This document shows positions 13,801-30,608 of a DNA stretch of 64,000 nt, in pieces. The translations under genes were made by a program, and so were the position numbers. The DNA is from Amia ocellicauda (lineage: Eukaryota; Chordata; Actinopteri; Amiiformes; Amiidae): contig NC_089857.1 in assembly GCF_036373705.1 (NCBI RefSeq), positions 39,008,784 through 39,072,783 on the forward strand, read 5' to 3'. The notes beneath the pieces were generated by a model, which searched no databases, was not told where the DNA came from, and worked only from the letters and a program-made list of their open reading frames with translations. Every line of letters begins with the position of its first letter. The first letter of the stretch is position 1.

Positions 13801-14195
13801 TTTTCACACCTGGGCCATGCGATGATTGTGTAAAAACTGTGCCAGAATGTGAAATGTATTTGCAGAATAACTTCCTTACTGACCTAGATTTCAGTTAGAG
13901 GTGATGTTGATCAAACCATTGATAATTAGCACATGATTTAAATTCTGTAATTTGATGATGGTACACTAATGGCTAGGTTATCCACAAATGAGCAAAGACT
14001 TTCATCAGAAAACTGCACTGACACAAAGTCTGTATGTTTGTTAATATATGAGTGAAACTCCAAATGTTTACTCATGATTCATGTTTTTTGACTGTTGCAA
14101 TATATATACATTTGGTCACAATTTGTAATTTTATTTGTTCAATTTCTTCTCAGATTCAAAGAAACTTGCAAAGACTGTTAGATGAGACTGAGTGA
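1191..14195 (+). CDS. GRAMD2B: GRAMD2B (GRAM domain-containing protein 2B), 14 coding exons
   Basis: GRAMD2B is a GRAM-domain protein anchored in the ER membrane, in the GRAMD/Aster relatives that act at membrane contacts. Coding exons: 1191-1306, 6820-6945, 7572-7656, 8205-8274, 8837-8940, 9106-9201, 9297-9368, 11368-11448, 11846-11957, 12183-12299, 12394-12481, 12670-12774, 13498-13588, 14154-14195. Joined they give 434 aa, against 432 in human. The GRAM domain spans about residues 115-222 (for example LYQGKLFVSENWICFHSKVF). A conserved acidic segment EFSDLDGAVRQRRQDM follows, then one hydrophobic membrane segment at about 347-368. The C-terminus resembles a short coiled coil and ends LQRLLDETE. 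All splice sites seen are GT-AG and phases join. The ATG at 1200 (MTEQQ) matches the human N-terminus (MTELQ) better than 1191, so the true start may be three codons later. Identity is clear from near-identity in GRAM. Confidence 0.93.
3521..3722. repeat. Possible degenerate MITE in GRAMD2B intron 1
   Basis: The left end reads TCCTGGTCCTAAAG and the right end contains GGAGATAGTCCTGTTCC, weakly inverted relative to each other. The 'cctggtcct...ctgcaggttt' start resembles the widespread hAT-like non-autonomous fish repeats seen more clearly elsewhere in this window. It is much decayed. Confidence 0.3.
4807..4876. repeat. (ATT)n microsatellite
   Basis: About 70 bases of TTA/ATT triplets with one phase break (AATAAT) near the middle, in GRAMD2B intron 1. 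Open frames across it on both strands are simple-sequence artefacts. Confidence 0.95.
5443..5650 (-). mobile_element. tRNA-derived SINE, near full length
   Basis: On the minus strand the element begins with a tRNA-like head. An A-box-like segment lies near the 5650 end and a clear B box GGGTTCAATCCC at 5578-5589. The tail reads like an L2-type LINE tail (ggatcaaggtgcctgccaag). The same family occurs at 48398 in the opposite orientation, and tails like it occur at 21540-21726 and 26490-26570. It lies in GRAMD2B intron 1. Confidence 0.8.
7674..7990. mobile_element. MITE (hAT-like), about 317 bp, copy 1
   Basis: The ends are inverted repeats: the left starts GTGCCCAAACACGGTCC and the right ends GGATTGGGTTTGGGCAGCAC. 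A second copy lies at 47529-47826 in the opposite orientation. The element starts about 17 bases after the donor of GRAMD2B exon 3 (7656). No protein is encoded, so it is non-autonomous. The hAT assignment rests on general resemblance only. Confidence 0.75.
9723..11285 (-). mobile_element. Tc1-like transposon with long inverted repeats (IR/DR type)
   Basis: The element is flanked by TA dinucleotides (9721-9722, 11286-11287). Its outer termini are near-perfect inverted repeats containing CCCCAATTCCGAAAAAGTT. A second copy of the terminal motif (AAAAAAGTTGGGAC) lies inside each arm, at 9921-9934 and, inverted, at 11078-11094. Each arm is therefore about 210 bp with a repeated motif at both ends, the IR/DR layout known from Sleeping Beauty-type elements. 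A disrupted transposase lies between, on the minus strand. The insertion is in the GRAMD2B intron between 9368 and 11368. Confidence 0.92.
10092..10955 (-). pseudogene. Degenerate Tc1 transposase
   Basis: From 10955 on the minus strand the frame gives a paired-like helix-turn-helix N-terminus (IGRSLGISPSTVHNIIRRF), typical of Tc1 transposases. Catalytic-core blocks follow in shifted frames: WSDDSTFQIVFG (first Asp), FQQDNTKPHSA (second Asp), and SPDLSPIENVW (third acidic residue). At least one frameshift near 10600 and an in-frame stop near 10400 separate these blocks. The copy cannot make a full transposase, though its ends could in principle be mobilised in trans. Confidence 0.88.
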
Positions 14196-14633
14196 GGGAC
14201 TTGGATATGGGCTAAACCATGCTTACCTGATATTGGTATCTTGCTGCTTGTCTTTTTGGACCACCGTGTGTACATGCAAACTCTGCTGAGCGGAAACGAC
14301 AGATAAAAAACACCATGTGGCCTTACTTTTGTGGAATGTAAAAGTTCTTAATTGTGCAATACGATTCTATTTTGTCAGTTCCCTTTTGAGGACTAAACTG
14401 CACTACATTTCAATTACTTAGACACTTGAAATGGAGGGTTATAAACAGGCCTTTGCCCAAAGATGATTTGTTTTGTAGCAGTAAGAGCTAATTAAAGGGT
14501 AAAAAAAAGTAACACTCCAAATACAGGTGAATTGGGTTGACTTAGGCCTTAAAAACGCATGTGCTGGATACATGCGTCTGAGGTGGAGATAACATCTCTA
14601 TGCTGTCAAATGTGATTTAAGATTTTGTAAAAG

Positions 14634-14639
14634 AATAAA
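14634..14639 (+). promoter_or_regulatory. Candidate poly(A) signal of GRAMD2B
   Basis: AATAAA lies about 440 bases after the stop codon at 14193-14195. A second AATAAA at 14835-14840 could end a longer transcript. No other signal in between is as good. Confidence 0.5.
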
Positions 14640-16852
14640 GAACGTATTTATGTCATTAAAATTTCATTAAAGTCTATTCTTCATGTGGCCTTAAGTCTTT
14701 CAGTTTTTTTGTTTTGTAACCAGATTTAATTTCATCAGAAAAAAAAAAAAAACTGTTGTGAAGCCATTAGATTAATGTATATGAGCTGTAATTGAGTACA
14801 TTTTAACCATTTCTGTGAAATGTTTGAAATTGGAAATAAAAAAGAAAGCATTGTCTTCGTTTATTTGATGTGTATTTTGCATTAAGCTTTCCCTTTTTTA
14901 ATTGTAAATTGACTGGTAAGTAAATACTGGTGCTTTGCAGGCAGGTTAGGGGCAGGACGGTCATGGATGTTCCTTCATTCTCTGTAGCTCTGAATTGGCT
15001 TAGTACAGTAAAATTATGTTTGGTTTTAATGAGAGATTTAAACCAGTTGTGGATATACCCTTAATTTAATTAAACCTCAAAAGCATGTTTATCTTTTTAA
15101 TAAGGATTTTGTGATTCATTTGATACTAAACTGCAGTATTGTTATAAGCTATATGTAATATTGTTTTGAAAAACCCTTCTTTAAGATCAAAGTATTAATA
15201 CTAGTTACTTAGCCTGATTTAAAGGCAGTGCAAGTTTGGATTTTTTTTTTTCTAAGTAAAAGTGTAAAACCAGTACTTGTACATGATTTTGTGTGAATAA
15301 GGATGAACTGTGCTGTAGTCTAATCCTCGCCAAAACCTAATGCATTTTACTGGTACATCTTTCACTTTGACCCCTAGATCTGTATCAGTATTGATATGCA
15401 TCTAAATCTGGATAGATTTGTCCATGGTAAGCTAAAAATCACATTAAACTTTTAGGAAAAGCAAGAGTATAAAAGTATGAACATTTTAGTGTGAGTTACT
15501 AGTAACCTCCTCCACTGTACCTAGAGTCTTTGATGCTACTTGTCACTTTTGCAAAAGACTTTCTAATGTGATTGCATCATGAACTAAAGCCCCTTGTCAT
15601 TCAAACAGCTGTGTGTGTCTGCGAATCACTTGGTGCACAATGAAAACAAGTACTCTTGACAAAAAGCAACTACGACCAACTTTCTTTCAAATGCATTTTC
15701 CCTATTTGATTGTTGAATGTTTAAATATTCATGTAGTATAATTATGCATACTGAGAGAGAGCCTGGAAAATGTAATGATGCACTACAAGTATTGGTTATA
15801 TAGGGTGTTGGTTTAACCCAGGTGTACCGCACGTTTATATTAATAAAATACAGACAATAGGCACAGTTCTATTTTCCATTAATCACAGTGTGTATCATGA
15901 TTAAAAACTGCACTCGGAAGAAACGGCACAATGTTAAGACAATCATCTTTCACTTTAGATCTTTGTCCTCCAAACACATAAGAAGCACTGCATAAAATTA
16001 ATTAAGTTTCCCTGTTGCCGAAGCCTCATCTCCATTCATCATGTAAACACCACCATATGTTACTGTAAATAGTCCATGTCTCCCTAATTGACATAAACAA
16101 ATACAAGTTTTACCAGTTTTATACGAACAGAGATTGTTTCTAATTGCAGTAGCCAAAGGCTATTAAAAACAATACACAAACTGTGCTAATGAGGCCTCCG
16201 AGAGTCATGAATAATTCACATCCCAATAAATTATTGATTAGTGAAACAAAGTACTCCATGAAATAAAGATTAGTTTCTGCCGTGCTTGGCCTCAGTGTGA
16301 TCTGCTTGTGAGAGCAGCCGTAGTTCCCAGAGTCTTTCCGTGGTGTTGCACAGTACAATACAATCACTCATAAAACTCAAATGCTATCAAATGGCTGGTT
16401 TATTTTAATGCCTAGCACCCTCTATAAATAAGTCATGTGGCCTAGCTGTTGGTGAGCTATAGGGGGGAATCAAAGGTGTGTAAATTACACCTGGCAGCCC
16501 TTTTGCATTGTTCATTTGATTTTTTTTGTAGCTGTCGTTAAAAGTAATGCTTTAGAATGACTTTAATCTGAAAGTCTGAACCCAATGGGGCATGGCAGCT
16601 GGGTGATGTGATCCCGGACAGACTGTGAATGTAAATGGAGCCCTTCATGAAGTTTCAGTTTCCAGTGTTGTGGAATACAAGCTCGCTGCTACAAGACGTA
16701 GCTGTCCTATAAGATGAAGAACAGCAGCCATTGTCCTCCAGTAAGTCGACACGCTGTGAAGACAGTGGAGAGGCGGGAAGCTGAGTTGCCAGTTAACCTA
16801 CAGGGGGAGTTTTCGGTAGGCCACTTTGTACACAATTGATTTGGGATTTATT

Positions 16853-16945
16853 CAGGACACTGGGGTTAGCACCCCATCCCTTTCATAAGGCGCCACGGGA
16901 TCCTTAATGACCACAGGGAGTCGAGACCTTGGCTGTGTACATCTC
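16853..16945. repeat. Fragment of a dispersed fish repeat
   Basis: The segment has the layout 'aggacactggggtta...aatgaccaca...gagacctt', which I recall as a common interspersed repeat of fish genomes. Only about 90 bases are recognisable. The family was not named with certainty. Confidence 0.45.
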
Positions 16946-18929
16946 TCCTCCCTTTCCTGTATCCTATCCACTCTCCCAGTTCCTCTTCTACTGCCAAATG
17001 CATGTGCATTTGTCCTCCTCATTGGCCATTCAGGGGTAAATTCAGCCAACTGCAACCATCAGGTAAAATTAATACATTATAATTAATGTGAACATGGTGA
17101 GGCTAAAGGTATACATTCCTTAGACACTTTATAAGTTCATTATTTAAATAATGTAAACTTCATTTTTATTATTTGAATATTAGATTGCTTGAGAAAGAAA
17201 AACAAAATAATATAAGGGAATCAATAAAAATGGGAAATGGATTCAAATAGAAATATATTAGAGGCTCTTTGGTTATATAGAGGAATCCCTCGTGCCGGAT
17301 ATGAATAAAGTAAATGTCTTTCATGGCTGTGTTCGGGAAATGACAACATTCCTCCAAGAGACAGGATATCCTGCATTTAAATCCGACTTGATCCTGGAAA
17401 ACTATTGTGTTTCCTCCCCAGAATGAAATAAGTGAGCTTCTTTTAAAATAAGTCATGTATTTTGAGAATTGTACAGCAGTATATCTTATTTTAAATAGGT
17501 AAATAAACCTTTAAATGTAGACTCTACTTGCTTTGTATGAGCTTCAGTGACACAATGTCTGCACAGCTCAACCCGAGAAAGGTCATGTTATTTTATTCAT
17601 AACAAAGGAAACCTGCACATGGATTCTATGTGGGGATTTCATGATTAGATTGCTCTAATATTGATTTATTTTTGTGCGGTTTGAAATTCACACCACAGTC
17701 AAGTAGCATATGCACTTTATTTGAAACCTGTTAAGTATTACTAGCTCGAATTAAGGAACAATTTAGCTATCCAATGGTCCATTATATTAAGTCTCCTAAA
17801 ATATTTTGATGAGTAAATAAATCATCAGAGATTAACTGTATCAGTTCATTTGTGAATAGCCATGTAAAATGCATGAGTAAATCAAAGCATTACATCTTGA
17901 TTCACATTTGAGTTTCATGATGTAGTCAGTGTAGTGGACCAACAGTGTCACCCATTGGATGACATTAAAACTGAAACCTCCTTTAAAATGACTCTTATTC
18001 GCTGCCGATCTGAGAATTATTTTAGCAGATTGGATAAAAGATGTCAAAATTAAAGCAACAAAAAGGAACACAAGCATATATGATAGTAAAATGAAGTTTG
18101 TGTAAGTAATGCATGATCTAATGCATTAATGCTCTCTCAAAGTCAATTTCTAAAGGCTTTTTATGAATTAACAATCTGTGGATAATAATGGATCTGTTTT
18201 TGTCTGGCAGGTAGATGTATTTGTGTTTGTAACTCACACTTATAAACTGTCTAATGTAAATCAATTATATAGTGTAGGGTGTTTGTATACTGTTGGTGTC
18301 ACTTTAAAACCACAGAAATGTTACTACTTTAAAGGTTGAAACTGACTATGTTGTTTTAAATGATCACAGTTTCTTCATTTCCTTTTGTGACAGCGTGTAA
18401 ATTAACAATAACAGTTGTTATTGTAAACTTCAGGCTTACTAGTTAAAGTTACAGGATTGAGTAATACAACTTCTAAATGTACAATATAGGCATCATTGAA
18501 AATTACTCCTTTACCTTAAATTATTATAGAAATTACGGGAGAAAAACTATACAAAATAAAAGTGAGTTCAGGTAGCTGCATTGTAAGTATTAAACTTGAA
18601 TTTAAAGTATCTGAAGATACTTTGTCTGCACGTACATTTTGGAAATGTAGAAAGTTTGGAAATTTAAAAGTGTGGAAGATCCTGCTGGGAGTAAAAGCTG
18701 TTTTGAAAATGAAAACTGCTGTAATATCCACAGTGATGTGTTACACAGTGTATGTAGAGTACTGCTGTGGTAATCTATGCAATCTATTTACAATAAGATA
18801 CATAATGAGTTGCAAAAGGGTCTCAGTGTAAATACTACTTGAGAAGTGATATGTAGTTCCAGTTTAATGAAAACATGAATCAATCAACAGTTCCTATTTT
18901 AATATATTGTGAACTGCATTTAATTTGTT

Positions 18930-20560
18930 CCAGCATAGCGTGCCGTCACTTTGGGAGGAATGAAGCCGTGTGCTCGTATCTGTCATCATGGAACCTACAT
19001 GACAGGCTATTAGAAATACATTGTGACTCTTATTAGGATTGAAAAGAGAGCAGCGCACTCAGCATCTCAACCCGTTCCACCGACATTCATTAGAGAAGCT
19101 TTGATTATTAGAGTAGAGAGGAACCTAATTGACTTTTTCCTTCAGTAATGTCAGGCTCCAAACAGAAGAATAATTCAATATGGCACTACCTATATTACGG
19201 TTATAAAACGAGGAAGCCAGTTCCTACAATAGTAAGATAACGATGGCCTTGTAATTTATAGAATAATCAAGATCATTTCCACCAGTCATTCTCCTATCAC
19301 TGTCTTTAATAATTCAATCATGGCAAAGGGCAAAGACATGTCCCATCAACAACTAGTATTTATGCTCGTAAACATACTAACAGCAATATTTTATGCATTG
19401 TGGTCTCATGGTAAATCATGACAACAATCTATGCCATTATCGTTGTGATTCTTATACCTCACAAGAAAGGAAATCTGGAAACGATATACTACAGCTAGGC
19501 CCAGAAACATTCAGACTTTGACACAACTGCCAATCTCAAATTCCACTTCCCTTGGTGGCAACTGCAATAGTATGACATGGGCATCGTCTGGCAAACAGAA
19601 AGCTTTTCCTACACTGAAGCATGTGTGGTAGGTGGGCTTGTCTTCCAGAACTAGTCTTGTGGAAGTCTGTACCATCTCAGTCGCTTTTTAGATCAACTGT
19701 TTTTATTCTGCTCAGAAAAATATATTTAAAAAAAAATTTGGAGCCGATTCTAGCTAAAATAGTCTCCATGATTTACAGTAAAGAAAAAAAAAATCTCTAA
19801 ATAATGCGAAGACTACATTTTTATAATCATCCTACAAACATTCCACTAATAAATAAACGTAAAACCTCGTCCTATTGAGAATGCTGCATCTACCTGTAGA
19901 TTCTTCATGCAAATAAAATAAGGTATTTTTTCTTATTAAGGAATAGCAATAATTTCCCAGTTATCAATAATCATCCACTTGATAATAAAAAAATACAAAA
20001 AACTGCACTTGAGATTTCTAAATGACAGAAAGATGTATTATTTTTGGTTCATGCCAAACGCCCCCACTGAATTTCACAGAATCACTCACTTTGCAATCTT
20101 AAGACATATAAGAAGATTTAATGCACTCCCTCGATCTTATTTTTCATTCTCATTACAGAAGCACTCCTGAAGTATCAAGTGATATAAGCAGTAATTCTCT
20201 TTCATCAGTTTAATCTGTTGGTTGAGGAAATTCAATTAGGCCATATGAAAGAAATGTCAATTTCCATTAAGACCTTTTTGTCATATAATTAAAGATCTCA
20301 TCGCAGTCATTCCAATGAGAGGTTTAGGAATATTGTAAATGATTTTGTGTAATTCTCTCTTGTCAATCACTTTGGATTTTTTTCTTCCGCTGATGTGATT
20401 TGACATGCCATGCTGAATTATTAACCTTGTATTTTTCACAGATGATACGGTTGTCCTCAGTAGCTGAGCGACGGGAATAGTAATTCACTGGCAAGCACAC
20501 GGCAGGCTTGATGAGTGGTTGTCTGACATTAATAATAAATTACATCTAATGATAAAAGGA
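18930..20560. other. Candidate conserved non-coding block
   Basis: This stretch is AT-rich but not simple. It is dense in homeodomain-like cores (ATTAG, TAATT, CATTA), has no repeat signature I recognise, and no coding frame. Such composition is typical of vertebrate enhancer-like conserved elements. This is inference only; no alignment was possible. Confidence 0.25.
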
Positions 20561-21539
20561 ATCCATAGTGTGCTGTTTGTCACAAGGATCTACACAGACA
20601 CTTTGTTAAGATGTTAAAGCAGGGGAGGCTGCAAGCTGTACCATAAGTAGGCTTTAGTGCCTTGCTCTGTTGAATATTTTTCTTCATTTACAGATCATTA
20701 TTGTGAATTAATAGGGACAATAAGGGAAATAAAGATAATTTCAACCACACATTAAGACCAAAGGGTTTACAGATATCTAGTAAAACACTGACTTAAAAGG
20801 AGTATAATTCTTGTGTGAAGGGAAAGGAGAAATACCTGACTTCATCTATAGGAACTGCTATGTATATAATCTTTCATGTGTTTTTAACTCCAGAATAGCA
20901 GATTGGATCCCAGAGAACCAACATATAGAAAATATATACAAGTCGTTCCTTTATTTATCCTCTCAGCCGAGTTAAATATTTCCACCTATAAACTAACAAC
21001 CTTATAAACACTACAGAAAACATTAGCAGTGCATTAACTGTTGTGCCACTTAATGAACGATTCAGTAGAAACTCGTTTGCGCTTCACAGCATCCTCAAGA
21101 CTAAGATTAGCTTCCGTGTGAAAACTAACTTGTGATACCACAGCTCCTCCTGGTGGCATGAAAATGTCCACATTTCACAGTGATTTGTCTGTCTTTCATT
21201 GGCTTCCATGCACTGTAAGGACAGGGACAAACATTTATACTAGACCATGTGCAGCAGGTCATAACAGAAATGTTTACAATGTAGATGTGCTGTTGCATGC
21301 CTTTGTAACAGTTTTAAAATATTCAGCAAGGCCACAAAGAATGTGCCATGCAATTTAAATTAGATTTGAAAGGAAAGACATGAACATTTTAATATTAGGC
21401 ATTATTTACATCGTTGCCAAACGTACTGCACTGCAATAAATACAAACGCATGTATTGGTTTGCCATTGTTAATACAAAGTCACTATCTCCCATTACTAAT
21501 AAATTACAATTAAAAAACCCTAAACGTAATATTGATGAT

Positions 21540-21726
21540 GCCTGATCTAACGACTGCTCGCATTAGAGATAGACCTAATTTTAGTTCATATTCACTAGGA
21601 TCTACACTGTATTGTATTTAGTTTATTAATCTTTACTATATTCTGTAAATCTTTTGAGATGTGTATTTTGTGACAAACTGTTGTTGCCCTGGGTAAGGGC
21701 AGCTAATAAATAAATAAATAAATATA
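21540..21726 (+). repeat. LINE (L2-like) 3' tail fragment
   Basis: It ends 'gccctgggtaagggcagcta' followed by (ATAA)n, the same tail type as at 26490-26570 and as the SINE tails. Preceding sequence is AT-rich and uninformative. Probably a 5'-truncated retroposon. Confidence 0.6.
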
Positions 21727-21785
21727 CACTTAGAATCACTGTAAAGAAAATAATGAGCTCAAATGTGTTCATTCAAAATATAGTG

Positions 21786-21791
21786 TTTATT
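21786..21791 (-). promoter_or_regulatory. Candidate poly(A) signal of ALDH7A1
   Basis: TTTATT on the plus strand (AATAAA on minus) lies about 440 bases past the ALDH7A1 stop. This would give a 3' UTR of moderate length. Confidence 0.4.
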
Positions 21792-22232
21792 TTAATGTAC
21801 AAAGCACCTGCACTGAGTAACAAAGGCAAGAGAGTACAGGAGGGAGAAATGCCGATCACAAGAAGCAGAGAATGCGTACAATCAGGCTGGCCACTGCTCT
21901 TATTCAGGATTTTGTTTGACACTCTCCCCTTCTCATACAATTTCAAATGGACAGTTTAACTGGTTTCTTTAGCTAAGAACTGATACACATTTCTCCAATG
22001 AACAAATCTACAAATCTCATCAGAGATTATTTCGCCCAGTTTAGGGGATAGTTTAATCAGTCAGACGAGTGGGTAATACTCTTTAGTGTCATTTCCAAAT
22101 TACAGTAGAATTAATGCCAGTACGATGTGCGAACTTGAAAAACTAATTGTAGCATTTAACACCTCTCTGGTAAAAGAAGCGCTCCGATCTGTCAGTCTGT
22201 GCTGAGCGGTTGTGGTCTTTTAGGATGCGTTT

Positions 22233-29786
<7,554 letters not shown>

Positions 29787-29970
29787 GGCTGGCGTGCATT
29801 GGCAGCGCTGACTTCAATGTAGCCACTTGTCTAGACAGACCCCAACAACGGCAGCCTGTGATTGGTGGATTCGGGTTCTGCCTCTCGACGTCAGAGGCAC
29901 GCACTCTTTACGTTTTGGACCCGGGCCACATAAGGTCCCGTTCGTGTTGCGCAGATGTCCGCAGGTCTGC

Positions 29971-30022
29971 GCGGATCTGCGCTGCTCCACCAATGGGGTC
30001 GGTGGGATTGTGCAGATCTGCG
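29971..30022 (+). repeat. 52-bp CCAAT-containing dispersed repeat, copy 2
   Basis: Same orientation and almost the same sequence as 185-236. It contains CCAATGGGG and palindromic GCAGATCTGC blocks. The similarity seems to extend a little to the left (GCAGATGTCC here, cgaagatgtc at copy 1). It lies in the ALDH7A1/PHAX divergent promoter, so its CCAAT box could be functional. Confidence 0.7.
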
Positions 30023-30288
30023 GAAAGCTATGCTGCCAGAACGCGGTTTAAAATTATGCAGCAAAACAAAAAAGAAGTACTAAAATAACCGGTGATAATC
30101 AGTGCAAGTAATAAAAATGCGCCAAACGATATTTAATTAGGCCTACATTTAACATAAAGCATGCTGTTCCCCCGCATGAGATTAATTTATTTCCAATGTG
30201 GGAATAATTTTACAATGATATAATGATAGATATATTGAAGCAGAAAAAGAAGGCGGAGGAGGAGAAGAAGAAGAACATAGCTCCATCG

Positions 30289-30360
30289 AGCAGAGTGGCG
30301 CAGCGGAAGCGTGCTGGGCCCATAACCCAGAGGTCGATGGATCGAAACCATCCTCTGCTA
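30289..30360 (+). tRNA. Initiator tRNA-Met (CAT)
   Basis: The 72-nt sequence folds into a standard cloverleaf. The acceptor stem pairs AGCAGAG with CTCTGCT. The anticodon loop is CCCATAA with the anticodon CAT at 30321-30323, in a stem of CTGGG/CCCAG. The T loop is ATCGAAA with GATGG/CCATC stems. The A-U first pair, the GGG/CCC pairs in the anticodon stem and the A54/A60-type T loop mark the eukaryotic initiator rather than the elongator. There is no intron. A T run follows directly, as Pol III needs. It is co-oriented with PHAX and about 250 bases upstream of its ATG. Confidence 0.97.
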
Positions 30361-30362
30361 GC

Positions 30363-30376
30363 TTTTTTTTTTTTTT
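30363..30376 (+). terminator. Pol III terminator of tRNA-iMet
   Basis: A run of about 14 T residues begins two bases after the tRNA 3' end, far more than the four needed for RNA polymerase III termination. Confidence 0.9.
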
Positions 30377-30608
30377 AAATCCCCATGTGCATATAATTTT
30401 TAAATATATAATGTATTTATTCGTAATTATTACGATTATTTTATATAGAGCGAGGTGTTTTTAAATAGTCTTGAATGTGTAACACTGACGGTTCATATAG
30501 AGCGCTTGTCTTCAGCAGAGGGCGCTTTAGGTTCAGTAACGCGCCCCCGCTGTCTACACCACAGGAAGTTGCGTCAAAACACGTTGTTGTATTTCCGGGT
30601 TACGGGAA

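Larger units (their letters stand above)
14840..22232. other. Gene-free convergent interval between GRAMD2B and ALDH7A1
   Basis: The two genes converge on this 7.4-kb stretch. I found no open frame with protein-like features or splice-consistent exons. It holds a fish-type repeat fragment (16853-16945), an L2-like tail (21540-21726), and a long AT-rich but complex block (about 18930-20560) that may be conserved non-coding DNA. The first part probably includes a longer GRAMD2B 3' UTR, and the last ~450 bases are the probable ALDH7A1 3' UTR. Confidence 0.6.
29787..30608. promoter_or_regulatory. Divergent promoter region of ALDH7A1 and PHAX
   Basis: Only 822 bases separate the two start codons. 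On the ALDH7A1 side an inverted CCAAT box (ATTGG, 29861-29865) lies about 75 bases upstream of its ATG. On the PHAX side there are ETS-like sites, CAGGAAGTTG (30562-30571) and TTTCCGGG (30592-30599), immediately before the ATG, and no TATA box. That is the usual make-up of housekeeping promoters. A tRNA gene and a 52-bp repeat lie between them. Confidence 0.6.

Noticed and set aside
18516-18831. Overlapping frames of 71 and 89 codons in the intergenic region
   Set aside because: AT-rich, low-information composition on both strands and no homologous features; likely chance.
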